From IMG/VR virus record IMGVR_UViG_3300030406_002943, positions 8,650 to 29,568 of that record: a stretch of 20,919 nucleotides of DNA, one strand, 5' to 3'. Numbering within the stretch: the first letter of the stretch is position 1; every line of letters begins with the position of its first letter. Shown here one piece after another: positions 7,994-16,462 of the stretch. The position numbers and the translations under genes were made by a program. The notes under the pieces are model-generated. The model saw nothing but the letters and a program-made list of their open reading frames with translations. It did not search any database and was not told the DNA's origin. The DNA comes from a virus.

Positions 7994-8755
7994 ATGAGTA
8001 AAGGCGGCGGCAGACAAAGAACGATTACGCAAACGACTGCGCCTAGTGCGTTTGCACAGCCATTTTTACAATATGGCATGGAGGAGGCTAAGAACCTTTA
8101 TCAGTCCGCCTCTCCTCAGTATTTCCCTGAATCAACGGTAGTGGGCTTTAGCCCTGAAACAGAAATGGCTTTAGCGGGGTATCGTCAACAAGCCGCCGCA
8201 GGCTCTCCGCTTGTCCCTGCTGTTCAGGATGTGGTTATGCAGAACCTGATGGGCACTAACCCGTTACAGCAGGCGGCGTTTAATCCAGTTGTTGAGCGGA
8301 TGCAAGCTGAAACCGCAAAAGCAGGCCGATACGGGTCTGGATATGGTCAGGGAGCGATAGCGGCAGCGTTGGCACCTATGGCTTACCAAGCGCAACAGTC
8401 GGCGATTGCACAGGCACCAGCAGCCAGAGAGTTTGGTTTCGCTGACCTTAAAACTTTAGCGCAGGTAGGCGCGGCTCGTGAGGCTCAGGAGCAGGCTCAA
8501 CTTAGTGCAGATATTGAGCGGTTCCAGTTTGAGCAGATGCGCCCAGCACAGAAGCTGGCAGATTATATGACAATGGTGCAGGGCGGCTCAGGTGCTTTGG
8601 GTAGTCAGCAGATCACTCCGCAGTTCCGCAACCCTGCTCTGGGCTTCTTGTCCGGCGGGTTAGCTGGTGCACAGGGCGCACAGATGCTTGGCCTTTCTGG
8701 TGGTGCTGGTTTAGGTCTTGCGGCAGGCGGCGCATTGTTAGGAGGTCTGGGATAA
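7994..8755 (+). CDS. Putative internal virion (ejection) protein 1, 253 aa
   Basis: AAGGA lies ahead of the ATG. The N-terminus is SKGGGRQRTITQTTAP. The middle (residues about 60-190) is helical and rich in Ala and Gln, with AGRYGSGYGQGAIAAALAPM near 112-131. The last 40 residues are a Gly/Ala/Leu-rich hydrophobic stretch with repeated LGGG-like turns, like a membrane-penetrating segment. This combination and the position between the gp13-like gene and two more Gly/Ala-rich large proteins match internal core proteins of podoviruses. Such proteins leave the capsid first and extend the DNA channel across the cell envelope. Function is inferred from position and composition. Confidence 0.65.
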   Translation: MSKGGGRQRTITQTTAPSAFAQPFLQYGMEEAKNLYQSASPQYFPESTVVGFSPETEMALAGYRQQAAAGSPLVPAVQDVVMQNLMGTNPLQQAAFNPVVERMQAETAKAGRYGSGYGQGAIAAALAPMAYQAQQSAIAQAPAAREFGFADLKTLAQVGAAREAQEQAQLSADIERFQFEQMRPAQKLADYMTMVQGGSGALGSQQITPQFRNPALGFLSGGLAGAQGAQMLGLSGGAGLGLAAGGALLGGLG

Positions 8756-9816
8756 TGGCAATACCAACACGGTTCAATATTGGTATGACCCCAGCAGGCA
8801 GGTTCTTGCAGGCGTTACAGCCACAGCCACAAGTCGGGCCACGACCAATGGCAACAACCACAGCCCCCATTGGCATGAGGGGCACCCCTCCGATGCGAGT
8901 GCGCCCACAACCGCCACAGCCAATGATGCCATTACGAGCCAACATGATGCGGGCGGCTATGCGGGCTCCTACAGCCCCAGCACCACAGACACCCCGCACT
9001 GGTCTGATGGGCATGATGCCCGCAGTTGGCACTCCTGCCTTTGCGGGGCTAGGACAGGCGGCGGCAACAGGTCTGCAACTGTCAGGCTACCGTGACCGTC
9101 CTATCACCACTGGTGAGGGACTGGGCGCAATGATGAGTGCGGGGCTTAAAGCGTACACAGCAGAAAAGAAATCGCAAGCCGCCGCAGAGTTGGCCAAGCA
9201 ACAGCGCGAGACTGACATCATGCTGAAAATGATGGAGATTGAAGCGGCAAGAGGTAAAACAGAGCGCGGGATTTCTGAGACTGAATTTAAGCAAGAAAAA
9301 GATTTGCGCGGGGAATTTACAAAGCAATCTAAAGATTTTACCGAGGCCAAACTAGGCTTTGAGAAAGTGCAAAACGCGGCAATGACTAAAACGCCAAGCG
9401 GCGCAACAGATATTGCTTTGGTATTTGGATATATGAAAGTGCTTGACCCGAACTCAGTTGTCCGTGAGGGTGAGTTTGCCACAGCCGCAAATGCTGGCGG
9501 TGTAGGCGAAACAATTAGGAATTTTTACAATAAACTTTTAGAGGGTACGTTGTTGACCCCGAAGGTTCGCAGACAATTTATTTCATCAGCGCGGACACAG
9601 TTCCAGCCTTACCTGAAACAACAAGGTGACAGAGAAAGAGAGTTTATCGAATTGTCAGGAGCGTACAATCTAGACCCAAATAAAGTTGTTAGAAGCAAAC
9701 TGCCAAAAGAGGGTAGTCTTGCTAGGCCTTACAGCGTTAGTACGGTAGAAGAGGCAGAGGCCCTTCCAAAGGGGTCATATGTTATGATTTCTGGCAGATT
9801 GGCGAGGGTTAAATAA
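8755..9816 (+). CDS. Putative internal virion (ejection) protein 2, 353 aa
   Basis: AGGAGG lies about 10 bases before the ATG, which overlaps the previous TAA (TAATG). Residues 1-90 are Pro/Met/Arg/Gln-rich and probably disordered. Residues about 125-205 form a Lys/Glu/Gln-rich coiled coil. The C-terminal third contains VFGYMKVLDPNSVVREGEFA at about 222-241, a segment common in marine podovirus internal proteins. The final 30 residues contain ALPKGSYVMISGRLARVK, a short strand pair typical of the end of such proteins. No enzymatic motif (for example a transglycosylase) is visible. The TAA again overlaps the next ATG. Confidence 0.65.
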   Translation: MAIPTRFNIGMTPAGRFLQALQPQPQVGPRPMATTTAPIGMRGTPPMRVRPQPPQPMMPLRANMMRAAMRAPTAPAPQTPRTGLMGMMPAVGTPAFAGLGQAAATGLQLSGYRDRPITTGEGLGAMMSAGLKAYTAEKKSQAAAELAKQQRETDIMLKMMEIEAARGKTERGISETEFKQEKDLRGEFTKQSKDFTEAKLGFEKVQNAAMTKTPSGATDIALVFGYMKVLDPNSVVREGEFATAANAGGVGETIRNFYNKLLEGTLLTPKVRRQFISSARTQFQPYLKQQGDREREFIELSGAYNLDPNKVVRSKLPKEGSLARPYSVSTVEEAEALPKGSYVMISGRLARVK

Positions 9817-11408
9817 TGGCCATTGAGTTTTTAGACGCACCCGAAATTATTGAGGATACTGGGCCTAAAGCCCCAGAAATGTCCAAAACTGATTTGGCTA
9901 TTAACCTTGCCAGAGCAATAGGGCAGGGTTTAACCTTTGGTTTTGCTGACGAGGCAGAGGGGTTTGCCCGATCTGTGTTGGGCAACGAAAGTTACGAAGA
10001 AGCAAGGGATTCTGCCCGTGCAGGACTTGAACAGTTCCGTAAAGAAATGCCGATTACAGCATATGGGGCAGAAATAGCCGCGTCCATTCCGTCAGCCGTT
10101 GTTGGTGGGGCTGGTTTAACTGCCGCTCGTTTGTCAGGCAAAATTCCGCAGGCTCTTGCTATGGGCGGCTTGTACGGTGCAGGCACTGCAAAAGAGGTAA
10201 GTGACGTGCCAAAGTCAGCGGCACTTAGCGCAGGCGTTGCGGGTGGGTTACAAAAGGTTGCGCCTGCCGTTACGGAAAGCGCAAAAGAACTTATTAAACG
10301 CGGTGTCCCTGTAACAATCGGGCAAGCGTTTGGCCCAACCACAAAGAGGCTGGAAGAAGCCGCTACGTCCATTCCGTTTGCAGGTGACGTTATTAAGGGT
10401 GCACAGCGGAGAGCTATGGAGCGTTTTGGAGCGGCGGCATACAACGAAGCACTAGAGCCTATAGGCAAAAAAATACCGAAAAACTTGGTTGGCCGTGAAG
10501 CGTTTGAGGCCGCAGAAACAGAGATATCAAAGGCTTATGATGACGTAATCAAAAGCATTGACCTGCCCGCTGGTCAAACTTTTGTGCAGGACCTTAGCGG
10601 AGTTGTTGCAAAATATGCTGACGATTTACCTAAAAAAGAGGCTGACCAATTACAGAAGATCATTACACGCGAAGTTACGAACCGCATATCTGATGGCCGA
10701 TTGAGCAAGCAGGCGTTTAAGGATGCTCAGTCATCAATACGCGGTGACGCTTACACATTCAGCACCAGCACAGACGCTTACCAAAGACAGCTTGGTGAGG
10801 CCCTCAATGACGTGGCGGGTGAACTGTTTGAGGTGTTAGCAAAAGAGGCACCTGACCTAGCAACGCAACTAAAGAAAGTTGACACGGCTTACAGCCGATT
10901 TGTGCCTTTACAGAAAGCCGCCGCAAAGGGCGAGGAGGCTGTGTTTACACCTGCACAGCTACGCCAACAGATTAGAGCGGGCGGGCGCAGAACTCCTCAA
11001 GCGGTCGCTAGGGGCAACTTACCTATGCAAAGACTAGCAGAGACAGGGCAGGAAGTCCTTGGGCCTCGCCTGCCGGAATCAGGCACAGCCACTCGCGGTC
11101 TTGTAGGTATAGGCGCATTGGGCGGCGGTGGTGCCGCTTTTGGCATTCCATTGGAGGCTATGGCGGCGGGCGCACTATCCAGTAGCTTATACACTCGCCC
11201 CGCACAAGCGTTTCTACGGGCGGCATTGCCGCAGGCAGGCAGAGTGGCAAGAACACCTGCTGCCGCAGGGTTACTGGCTGAAAGATTACCTTCACCTATA
11301 AGCGGTGCACAAGCTGGTGAAATGCCCATAGAGGATGTGGTGTCGATTGGTGGCCGTAATTATGCTATAACAAATCAGGGCGCGACATACACCCTGCTAG
11401 GAGACTAA
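9816..11408 (+). CDS. Putative internal virion (ejection) protein 3, 530 aa
   Basis: Residues about 34-58 carry GQGLTFGFADEAEGFARSVLG, a motif that recurs in large internal proteins of marine podoviruses. An amphipathic Gly/Ala-rich region (about 85-140) follows. Then comes a long helical section (about 190-360) with several Lys/Glu/Asp-rich helices and a TAYSRFVPLQKAAA segment near 352. A second hydrophobic Gly/Ala region lies near 425-455. The C-terminus is a short beta unit (SIGGRNYAITNQGATYTLL). Two membrane-active-looking segments flanking a helical body fit a DNA-ejection channel component, though no homologue can be confirmed here. The start overlaps the preceding stop (TAATG). Confidence 0.65.
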   Translation: MAIEFLDAPEIIEDTGPKAPEMSKTDLAINLARAIGQGLTFGFADEAEGFARSVLGNESYEEARDSARAGLEQFRKEMPITAYGAEIAASIPSAVVGGAGLTAARLSGKIPQALAMGGLYGAGTAKEVSDVPKSAALSAGVAGGLQKVAPAVTESAKELIKRGVPVTIGQAFGPTTKRLEEAATSIPFAGDVIKGAQRRAMERFGAAAYNEALEPIGKKIPKNLVGREAFEAAETEISKAYDDVIKSIDLPAGQTFVQDLSGVVAKYADDLPKKEADQLQKIITREVTNRISDGRLSKQAFKDAQSSIRGDAYTFSTSTDAYQRQLGEALNDVAGELFEVLAKEAPDLATQLKKVDTAYSRFVPLQKAAAKGEEAVFTPAQLRQQIRAGGRRTPQAVARGNLPMQRLAETGQEVLGPRLPESGTATRGLVGIGALGGGGAAFGIPLEAMAAGALSSSLYTRPAQAFLRAALPQAGRVARTPAAAGLLAERLPSPISGAQAGEMPIEDVVSIGGRNYAITNQGATYTLLGD

Positions 11409-11409
11409 A

Positions 11410-12048
11410 ATGGCAAAGACTAAAATATCAGAATACAGCGCAACCGCTAGTTCAAACACGGACATTGATTCGATTGATCTGGGCGAGGGCACAATGGTGC
11501 CAAGCGATGTTAACAACTCGCTCAGGGAAATGATGGCGCACCTTGCGGACATGAACGCAGGAACATCAGCCATACAGGACACCTTTACCCTGTCAGACCC
11601 TACAGACGACACTAAGAAGATGCGGTTCGATGCTGTGGGTATTACGGCTGGCAACACTCGTGTATTTACCGCCCCTGACAGCGACCTGACTATTGCTGGG
11701 ATTGATATTGCTCAGGAGTTTACAGCCGCGCAAAACTTTAACGCAACAACTCTGACAGACGCGGCAACCATTGCATGGGACACTTCAGCTAATCAGGTGA
11801 CATCTGTGACGCTAGGTGACAACCGCACAATGGGGGCTCCAACTAACCTGAAAGACGGCGCAGTGTATGTGCTGATCGTAATACAGGACGGAACTGGCTC
11901 ACGCACTCTCAGCTTTAACAGCGTGTTTAAATTTACAGGAGGCACTGCCCCAACACTGACCACTACAGCGTCAGCCCGTGACATTCTGGTGTTTGTCAGC
12001 AATGGCACCAACTTGTATGAAATTGGCAGAAGCCTGAACCCATCCTAA
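11410..12048 (+). CDS. Tail fibre N-terminal/virion attachment-type protein, 212 aa
   Basis: GGAG precedes the ATG by a good distance. The N-terminus, KTKISEYSATASSNTDIDSIDLGEG followed by PSDVNNSLREMMAHL, is a module widely seen at the start of fibre and other virion proteins in cyanophages and marine podoviruses, where it probably mediates attachment to the tail. The remaining 130 residues are all-beta, with a TFTLSDPTDDTKKMRFD segment and a late DGAVYVLIVIQDGTGSRTL strand block. No receptor-binding domain is recognisable. It probably serves as a fibre base or short fibre ahead of the large LamG fibre gene. Confidence 0.75.
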   Translation: MAKTKISEYSATASSNTDIDSIDLGEGTMVPSDVNNSLREMMAHLADMNAGTSAIQDTFTLSDPTDDTKKMRFDAVGITAGNTRVFTAPDSDLTIAGIDIAQEFTAAQNFNATTLTDAATIAWDTSANQVTSVTLGDNRTMGAPTNLKDGAVYVLIVIQDGTGSRTLSFNSVFKFTGGTAPTLTTTASARDILVFVSNGTNLYEIGRSLNPS

Positions 12049-12057
12049 GAGGATAAC

Positions 12058-15000
12058 ATGAGCGGTATATTCCCAATAACTGGCAACAGTGCGCCTACTG
12101 GCCTTTATGACCACACCATAGACCAATCCCTGCGGTTTGAGGATGGGGATAGTGCATATTTAACCCGCACATTTGGGTCTGCTGGTAATCAAAGGACTTG
12201 GACTTGGAGTGCTTGGATTAAACGTGGTAATTTAGGTGGCTCTGTTATTCGTCTGTTCAATGCTAACGATGCAGGTTCACCATTCCGTCAAACATCTTTG
12301 CGATTTGATTCTGACCAATTAAGATTTTTTAACGATGCCCCAAGTGGTGTAACGACAGATGTTAAATCATCGGCTGTATTTCGTGACCCTTCTGCTTGGT
12401 ATAATATTGTATTAGCAATTGACACTACTTCAGGAACTGCATCAAACAGGGTCAAAATGTATGTTAATGGAAGCCAAATAACAGACCTTGCTACATCAAC
12501 ATATCCCACTCAAAATTTAGATATGTATGTCAATGCGGCAAGGTCGCATCAAATTGGTGCTAGTGTAAGCCCATCACAGCACTTTGATGGCTACATGGCA
12601 GAGGTTAATTTTATTGATGGTTCACAGTTAGACCCTACCTCATTTGGTGAAACAAAAGCAGGCATCTGGATACCTAAAGAATATACAGGCTCATATGGTA
12701 CAAACGGGTTTCATTTAACTTTTGCAGAAGCTGGAGACTTAGGTGCTGATAGTGCTTACACAACACACGATATTTTTGGTGATTCATCCGCTGTAGCTAC
12801 CTATTTATTCGATGGAAGCATTGTTGACGCTGGCGGTAATTATGACGGCACAACGACAAGCGTTACATTTACAGACGGCATTGTTGGAACTCAAGCTGGA
12901 GTTTTCGATGGTTCTAGTTCTAAGTGGGTGGCTGGTACGCATTTGCTTGGCGCACACGCAACAGCATCAGATATTTCGGTTTCTGGGTGGTTTCAGGTTT
13001 CATCAACTTTTCAATATCTAATTACTGATGGATTCGCTGGAACTGGTGGTGGTTACTTTGCTGTTTACCCAGAAACAAATGGTTATCTTCAGGTCGCTAC
13101 TGGTCATGCATCAAATGGGAACAATATTACAGTTACGGGCTCAGAAGTAGTAACGGACGGTGAGTGGCATCATTTTGTATTTACGAAATCTGTTAGCAGC
13201 GGAACAGCCACAGGTAAATTATGGGTAGATGGAAACTATGCGGGTTCAGACACAACAACAGACTCAACTGCGTACAGCAATGAGACTGCGTTTGGTCATT
13301 TTGCATATGCGAATACTTTTTATGCCTGCACATTAGACCAAATCAGAATATTTAACCGTGCGCTTACAGATGCAGAAGTCCAAGAATTAGCTGGCGGATA
13401 TGGCCTTGATGCGTCAGGTGTAGGCAATCACTTCAATCCTGCAAACTTGCAGTCTACGGATGTAGTGCTAGATAGCCCTACGAATAACTGGTGTACGATT
13501 AATTCAGTAGGCTCACTAGGAACTCAATCAGAAGGAAATTTAAAAACTGTTACAACAAGCTCTGGGTATGGGTCTGTTGTTGGTTCAATGGGCCAAACAT
13601 CAGGAAAGTGGTACTGGGAGGTCATTCCTGTTAGTAATGTTAGCGGCGCACCTCTTATTGGTGTGGTTGATGAAACATACGATGCAATGAGCAGCGCCAG
13701 CGCAGTTGGATATCTTTTATCTGGGGGAAAAGATAGTATTGCTTATTATAACAATGGGAGTAGCTATATAAATGGCACACCAAATTCATCTTATGGTGCA
13801 AGTTATACTGGCGATGACATTATTGGCGTTGCTCTTAACTTGGACGGTAATGAAATTACTTTTTATAAAAATGGAGTTTCACAAGGGGCTATTTCGCATA
13901 CGTTTTCTGGTGGTAATATTCTTCCAGCGGTGTCTGATGGAACTAACTCTGCATCGCAGACTTTTGCATTTAACTTTGGGCAAGACAGTTCATTCGCTGG
14001 CACAAAGACAGCGCAGGGTAATACAGACGCTAATGGCAAGGGTGACTTTTATTACACTCCTCCGTCTGGTTTCTTAGCCCTTTGTTCAGCCAACCTACCC
14101 GATCTTGACATAGACCCTGCACAGGCCGAAGAGCCAGCGGATTATTTCAACACGATTCTGTACACTGGTAACGGGGTATCAGCGACTGACACACAAGCAA
14201 TTTCGGGCGTAGGTTTTTCTCCCGATTTCACGTGGATCAAGAACAGAACTAGTGGAGCATTTCACATTTTAAATGACAGGGTTCGGGGTGCTGGCAAAAA
14301 TGTATTTATCAATAGCACTTTTGTGGAAAATAGTGGTGGGGCTAGCACTGGGGACTTGTTTACATCGTTTGATAGTGACGGGTTCACGGTAAATTATCAA
14401 TTTGCTGGTAGCACAAATTCTGGCACAAACCAAAACACAGATGCTTATGTAGCATGGAATTGGCTGGCTGGCGGTTCTGCTGTTAATAATACCACTGGCA
14501 CAATTCAATCGTCTGTGTCTGCGAATACAAAGGCAGGGTTTAGTATCGTTAATTGGACGGGCGATGGGTCAACATCAAATGGTGTTGGTCATGGGTTAGG
14601 CGCAAAGCCTGATTTAGCAATTTATAAAAGACGAACAGTCAGTACAAGTGACTGGTATGCTATTTTTGATGTTTTAGACGGAAGTTTTGACAGATTAAAA
14701 CCTAATGACACTAGTGTATTGGCCAATGCTACTGGTTACGGCACTATGTTGGACACAGATACAATTTCAAACTTTTCTTGGCCCAGTGGTGCAAGTATGC
14801 TTGCATACTGCTTCAGAAGCATTGATGGCTACAGCAAGGTTGGTATATACACGGGCAATGGGTCTACAGATGGCACGTTTGTTTACACAGGGTTTAGGCC
14901 AGCTTGGGTTATGTTGAAAAACACAGATGGGACATATGACTGGGTTATTTTTGACGCAAAGAGAAGCACATTTAATTTAATAGATGATTTCTTTGTGACA

Positions 15001-15165
15001 AACGATTCTGCAAATGAATACACAGCCAGCACTACTGTTAGTTTGGACTTTACTTCCAACGGGTTCAAAATCAGACAAAATTGGGCTGGCATGAACAACT
15101 CAGGTAATAAAATATTTTACATCGCTTTCGCAGAACAACCTTTTAAATATTCCAACGCTCGATAG
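12058..15165 (+). CDS. Large LamG/LamG/SPRY tail fibre or adhesin, 1035 aa
   Basis: AGAGGATAAC precedes the ATG. Domains in order: a LamG/concanavalin A-like beta-sandwich at about 25-215, with WTWSAWIKRGN and a DGYMAEVNFIDGSQLDPT closing motif. A second, distinct LamG follows at about 245-445, with SDISVSGWFQV, DGEWHHFVFTK and a FNRALTDAEVQELAGG closing motif. A SPRY-like domain lies at about 487-640 (SGKWYWEV, then VALNLDGNEITFYKNG). Three related beta-repeats (marine-phage DUF7483-like) begin near 694, 826 and 925, each with a (Y/W)TG(N/D)G start and a (F/A)xP(A/D) segment. LamG and SPRY modules bind glycans or proteins, so host adhesion is likely. The DNA is visibly more AT-rich than its neighbours. 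Confidence 0.88.
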   Translation: MSGIFPITGNSAPTGLYDHTIDQSLRFEDGDSAYLTRTFGSAGNQRTWTWSAWIKRGNLGGSVIRLFNANDAGSPFRQTSLRFDSDQLRFFNDAPSGVTTDVKSSAVFRDPSAWYNIVLAIDTTSGTASNRVKMYVNGSQITDLATSTYPTQNLDMYVNAARSHQIGASVSPSQHFDGYMAEVNFIDGSQLDPTSFGETKAGIWIPKEYTGSYGTNGFHLTFAEAGDLGADSAYTTHDIFGDSSAVATYLFDGSIVDAGGNYDGTTTSVTFTDGIVGTQAGVFDGSSSKWVAGTHLLGAHATASDISVSGWFQVSSTFQYLITDGFAGTGGGYFAVYPETNGYLQVATGHASNGNNITVTGSEVVTDGEWHHFVFTKSVSSGTATGKLWVDGNYAGSDTTTDSTAYSNETAFGHFAYANTFYACTLDQIRIFNRALTDAEVQELAGGYGLDASGVGNHFNPANLQSTDVVLDSPTNNWCTINSVGSLGTQSEGNLKTVTTSSGYGSVVGSMGQTSGKWYWEVIPVSNVSGAPLIGVVDETYDAMSSASAVGYLLSGGKDSIAYYNNGSSYINGTPNSSYGASYTGDDIIGVALNLDGNEITFYKNGVSQGAISHTFSGGNILPAVSDGTNSASQTFAFNFGQDSSFAGTKTAQGNTDANGKGDFYYTPPSGFLALCSANLPDLDIDPAQAEEPADYFNTILYTGNGVSATDTQAISGVGFSPDFTWIKNRTSGAFHILNDRVRGAGKNVFINSTFVENSGGASTGDLFTSFDSDGFTVNYQFAGSTNSGTNQNTDAYVAWNWLAGGSAVNNTTGTIQSSVSANTKAGFSIVNWTGDGSTSNGVGHGLGAKPDLAIYKRRTVSTSDWYAIFDVLDGSFDRLKPNDTSVLANATGYGTMLDTDTISNFSWPSGASMLAYCFRSIDGYSKVGIYTGNGSTDGTFVYTGFRPAWVMLKNTDGTYDWVIFDAKRSTFNLIDDFFVTNDSANEYTASTTVSLDFTSNGFKIRQNWAGMNNSGNKIFYIAFAEQPFKYSNAR

Positions 15166-15174
15166 GAGATAACC

Positions 15175-15723
15175 ATGCCTTGGAAATACAATAACAGAAC
15201 CATTCGCGCTGGTAGGGCGTGGACAACTGATGACGGGACACAGCACCCAGCCAACTGGATGATCTGGTCTGACGAGCAGAAAACTGCGGCAGGGCTAACC
15301 TTTGAAGCTGACCCCGCCCCTTACGATAACCGCTTTTACTGGGACGCTAACACGCCGAAAAACATTGCGGACGTTAATCAGGTTGACGGTAACGGCGACC
15401 CTGTGTTGGGCAGTGATGGCAATCAGCTAGTAACGCTGGGCCTTAAAAGCCAGTGGAAAGCTATTATCAAGAAGCAGGCCGCTGGCAAGCTGGCTCCTAC
15501 AGACTGGTATGTTGTCCGCAAGGCTGAGGACAGCACAACAACAATTCCGTCAGATGTGTCAACATATCGGGCGGCGGTGCGTACCAAGTCCGGCACGATT
15601 GAAGCGGCTATAGACGGTGCTGCGGACCATGCCGCATTTATGGCTCTTTTTGATGCCACATTTGATGACCTTGGCAACCAGACTGCACCTGCTCCTATTA
15701 ACGATTGGCCTGACGAGTTATAG
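15175..15723 (+). CDS. Fibre-associated protein, 182 aa
   Basis: AGGAG precedes the ATG. The N-terminal 60 residues contain PWKYNNRTIRAGRAWTTDDGTQHPANW, a pattern of small beta proteins that follow fibre genes in marine phages. The C-terminal half has KLAPTDWYVVRKAED near residue 103, then VSTYRAAVRTKSGTIEAAID. The latter resembles the helical C-terminal segment of tail-fibre assembly-like proteins ('PTDW ... R ... yRa-lr'). It could act as a fibre chaperone or remain attached to the fibre; the sequence does not decide. The stop lies 2 bases from the next ATG. Confidence 0.7.
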   Translation: MPWKYNNRTIRAGRAWTTDDGTQHPANWMIWSDEQKTAAGLTFEADPAPYDNRFYWDANTPKNIADVNQVDGNGDPVLGSDGNQLVTLGLKSQWKAIIKKQAAGKLAPTDWYVVRKAEDSTTTIPSDVSTYRAAVRTKSGTIEAAIDGAADHAAFMALFDATFDDLGNQTAPAPINDWPDEL

Positions 15724-15725
15724 GC

Positions 15726-15953
15726 ATGGATGTGGACGGCATGATGTTCTGGAACATTGTGTTAACGCTTGTAGTGGCTCCGGCTCTATGGGCTTTTAGG
15801 CAATTATATGGAGAAGTCAAACGACTTCAGATCCTGCTCAACCAGACCCGCGAATCGTATGCGCGGCGTGATGATGTGCGTGAGGATATGGGGCTCTTAT
15901 TAGCTCACCTCAACCGCATAGAGGACAAGATAGACAAAGTTCTGACAAAGTAG
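15726..15953 (+). CDS. Small membrane-anchored coiled-coil protein, 75 aa
   Basis: A single N-terminal hydrophobic segment lies at about residues 7-24 (FWNIVLTLVVAPALWAF). A charged helix follows, with a DDVREDMGLLLAHLNRIEDKIDKVL heptad pattern. There is no signal peptidase site, lipobox or catalytic motif. The topology (N-terminal anchor, C-terminal coil) resembles inner-membrane spanins or holin accessory proteins, but proteins of this shape are mostly hypothetical in marine podoviruses. Sited at the end of the virion block, it may be a late membrane protein linked to lysis. Confidence 0.7.
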   Translation: MDVDGMMFWNIVLTLVVAPALWAFRQLYGEVKRLQILLNQTRESYARRDDVREDMGLLLAHLNRIEDKIDKVLTK

Positions 15954-15962
15954 AGGGGCGCA

Positions 15963-16406
15963 ATGATTGATCCGGCAACTATAGCCCTCGCCACCTCTGC
16001 TTTCTCCCTCATCAAAAAGGGTTTTGCGGCGGGCCGTGAAATCGAATCAATGAGCAAGGACCTATCCCGCTGGGTGGGTGCCTGCCATGAGATTGAACGG
16101 TCCCACAATAAAGCTAAAACCCGCCGCTGGGGCAAGACCGTGCAGGAAGAGGCACTGGACACATGGGCCGCTATTCGCAAGGTAAAGAAACAGCGCGAAG
16201 AACTCCGGCTGTTTATGCTGTCTGTTGACCCCAGTGCGTGGAACCAGCTACTGCGGCTGGAGGGTCAAATCAGGAAACAGCGCATTGCAGAAGAAAAAAA
16301 GCGGCAGGAAGAGCGCGAAGAAATAATGATGTGGTCTATGGCCTTGGTCATATTCTCGGCAGTGGTCGGTTTCTTCTGGCTGGTGCTCCGCAAGGTACTC
16401 CAATAA
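15963..16406 (+). CDS. C-terminally membrane-anchored helical protein, 147 aa
   Basis: GAGGGG precedes the ATG. The N-terminus, IDPATIALATSAFSLIKKGFAAGREIESM, is shared with a common but unassigned family at the end of marine podovirus structural blocks. A long, strongly charged helical region rich in Lys, Arg and Glu spans about 35-120, followed by a hydrophobic helix at about 124-143 (MWSMALVIFSAVVGFFWLVL) and a basic end. This gives a cytoplasmic coiled coil with a C-terminal membrane anchor. No enzyme motif is visible. The stop codon is the first gene end before a regulatory region, and a tandem DNA repeat begins over it. Confidence 0.72.
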   Translation: MIDPATIALATSAFSLIKKGFAAGREIESMSKDLSRWVGACHEIERSHNKAKTRRWGKTVQEEALDTWAAIRKVKKQREELRLFMLSVDPSAWNQLLRLEGQIRKQRIAEEKKRQEEREEIMMWSMALVIFSAVVGFFWLVLRKVLQ

Positions 16407-16423
16407 AAGTTAAATAAAAGTTA
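16402..16423 (+). repeat. Tandem 11-bp direct repeat upstream of the promoter
   Basis: AATAAAAGTTA occurs at 16402-16412 and again at 16413-16423 with no spacer and no mismatch. The first copy covers the stop codon of the preceding gene. The 11-bp period is close to one helical turn, so a protein could bind both copies on the same DNA face, 11-33 bases upstream of the -35 element. An UP-element-like or activator site is possible; this is inference. Confidence 0.7.
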
Positions 16424-16433
16424 AGTCTAGGGG

Positions 16434-16462
16434 TTTACATTACTATTAACTTAGCCTATAGT
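16434..16462 (+). promoter_or_regulatory. Sigma70-like promoter of the small-gene cassette
   Basis: The -35 element TTTACA (16434-16439) and the -10 element TATAGT (16457-16462) each match the bacterial consensus at five of six bases, and the spacer is exactly 17 bases. It lies about 40 bases ahead of the first small gene, in the longest intergenic gap. It should be read by host RNA polymerase, unlike the compact virion genes, which show no comparable site. Transcription would start near 16469. Confidence 0.75.
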
